Shown here in pieces: positions 5,098-5,507 of a stretch of DNA of 5,507 nt. Each line of letters starts with the position of its first letter. The stretch's first letter is position 1. This DNA is from Rhodospirillaceae bacterium (GTDB lineage: Bacteria; Pseudomonadota; Alphaproteobacteria; UBA8366; GCA-2717185), in assembly GCA_018660965.1 (NCBI GenBank), contig JABJJH010000372.1:1-5507 (forward strand), written 5' to 3'. The notes under the pieces were generated by a model. It had not been told where the DNA came from, did no database searches, and worked only from the letters and a program-made list of their open reading frames with translations. The position numbers and the translations under genes were made by a program.

Positions 5098-5507
5098 ATG
5101 AACCTGGACATCCGGACCCAAACTGAACGCGGCTTTTTCGCCGAAGTTCATGGCGCGGATTTAACCGCCACGGATAATCGCGATCAAATGGCCGCGATCA
5201 AGGCCGCGTTCCTGAAGCACGGAGTCCTGGCGATCCGGGGACAAACATTGCGCCCGGAAGACCACATCGCGGTCTCTCGCGCTTTCGGGCCTTTGTCAAT
5301 CCATGTTCTGGCGGAGCAATTGCTGCCGGAGTATCCGGAAATCCTGCTGGTCACCAACAAAAAAGAAGAGGGTCGCTATATCGGTATTCCCGATCTGGGT
5401 CGCGGCTGGCACACAGATCAATCCTATTTGGAAACGCCCGCCATGGCGTCCCTGCTCTACGCGCTGGAAACGCCTGCCGACGGCAGCGGCCACACCCAAT
5501 TCGCCGA
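5098..5507 (+). CDS. TauD/TfdA-family Fe(II)/2-oxoglutarate dioxygenase, 5' half
   Basis: Translation from the ATG at 5098 stays open to the window end, giving 136 codons of a protein usually about 270-300 aa. The N-terminus GFFAEVHGADLTA (12-24), then HGVLAIRGQTLRPEDH (41-56) and RAFGPLSIH (61-69), follow the TauD/TfdA pattern. GWHTDQSYLETPAMASLLYA (103-122) carries the iron-binding His105-x-Asp107, and ETPADGSGHTQFA (124-136) is the usual segment after it. The distal His and the 2-oxoglutarate-binding Arg lie outside the window. Such enzymes couple 2-oxoglutarate decarboxylation to hydroxylation or oxidative cleavage of sulfonates, aryloxyacids and many other small molecules. The gene lies 12 bases after the CnbZ-like stop, in the same frame, with only a weak ribosome binding site, so it probably depends on translational coupling. 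Its substrate is unknown. Confidence 0.88.
   Translation, partial: MNLDIRTQTERGFFAEVHGADLTATDNRDQMAAIKAAFLKHGVLAIRGQTLRPEDHIAVSRAFGPLSIHVLAEQLLPEYPEILLVTNKKEEGRYIGIPDLGRGWHTDQSYLETPAMASLLYALETPADGSGHTQFA

Noticed and set aside
4540..5151. 203-codon minus-strand frame
   Set aside because: It is antisense to the CnbZ-like gene and the start of the dioxygenase, with His/Arg-rich shadow composition and no motifs.

Overview
The window looks like chromosomal DNA from a GC-rich proteobacterium, most likely an alphaproteobacterium. This is inferred from codon use rich in G/C at third positions, clear AGGAG-type ribosome binding sites and the gene families present; no marker gene settles the taxon. 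Nothing points to phage, plasmid, insertion sequence, CRISPR or RNA genes.

Layout. At the left edge (108 to 1, minus strand) lies the start of a secreted protein of unknown function, visible only as its signal peptide. It is followed by a roughly 380-base non-coding stretch whose middle (about 121-370) is clearly AT-rich. A 12-bp stem (431-485) sits just past the stop codon of the next minus-strand gene. The minus-strand pair 2046 to 491 encodes a small RidA/YjgF-family protein (115 aa) and, 20 bases downstream, an FMN-dependent 2-hydroxyacid dehydrogenase/oxidase (395 aa). A 248-base divergent intergenic region (2047-2294) separates this pair from a plus-strand operon. The operon encodes an OsmC/Ohr-family protein (160 aa), a UbiD-family prenylated-FMN decarboxylase (492 aa), a 249-aa protein that reads as two RidA-like halves and resembles CnbZ-type 2-aminomuconate deaminases, and the first half of a TauD/TfdA-type Fe(II)/2-oxoglutarate dioxygenase that runs off the right end.

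How it may work together (inference). The plus-strand genes are spaced 33, 46 and 12 bases apart and were probably transcribed together. Decarboxylation (UbiD), oxygenation (TauD) and enamine/imine deamination (CnbZ-like) would suit catabolism of a small, probably nitrogen-containing, aromatic or unsaturated acid. OsmC could remove peroxides or reactive electrophiles. The divergent RidA protein and 2-hydroxyacid dehydrogenase could hydrolyse imines and oxidise a 2-hydroxyacid product. The substrate cannot be read from the sequence. No ring-cleavage enzyme, transporter, regulator or UbiX prenyltransferase is in the window, so the pathway, if real, continues beyond it.
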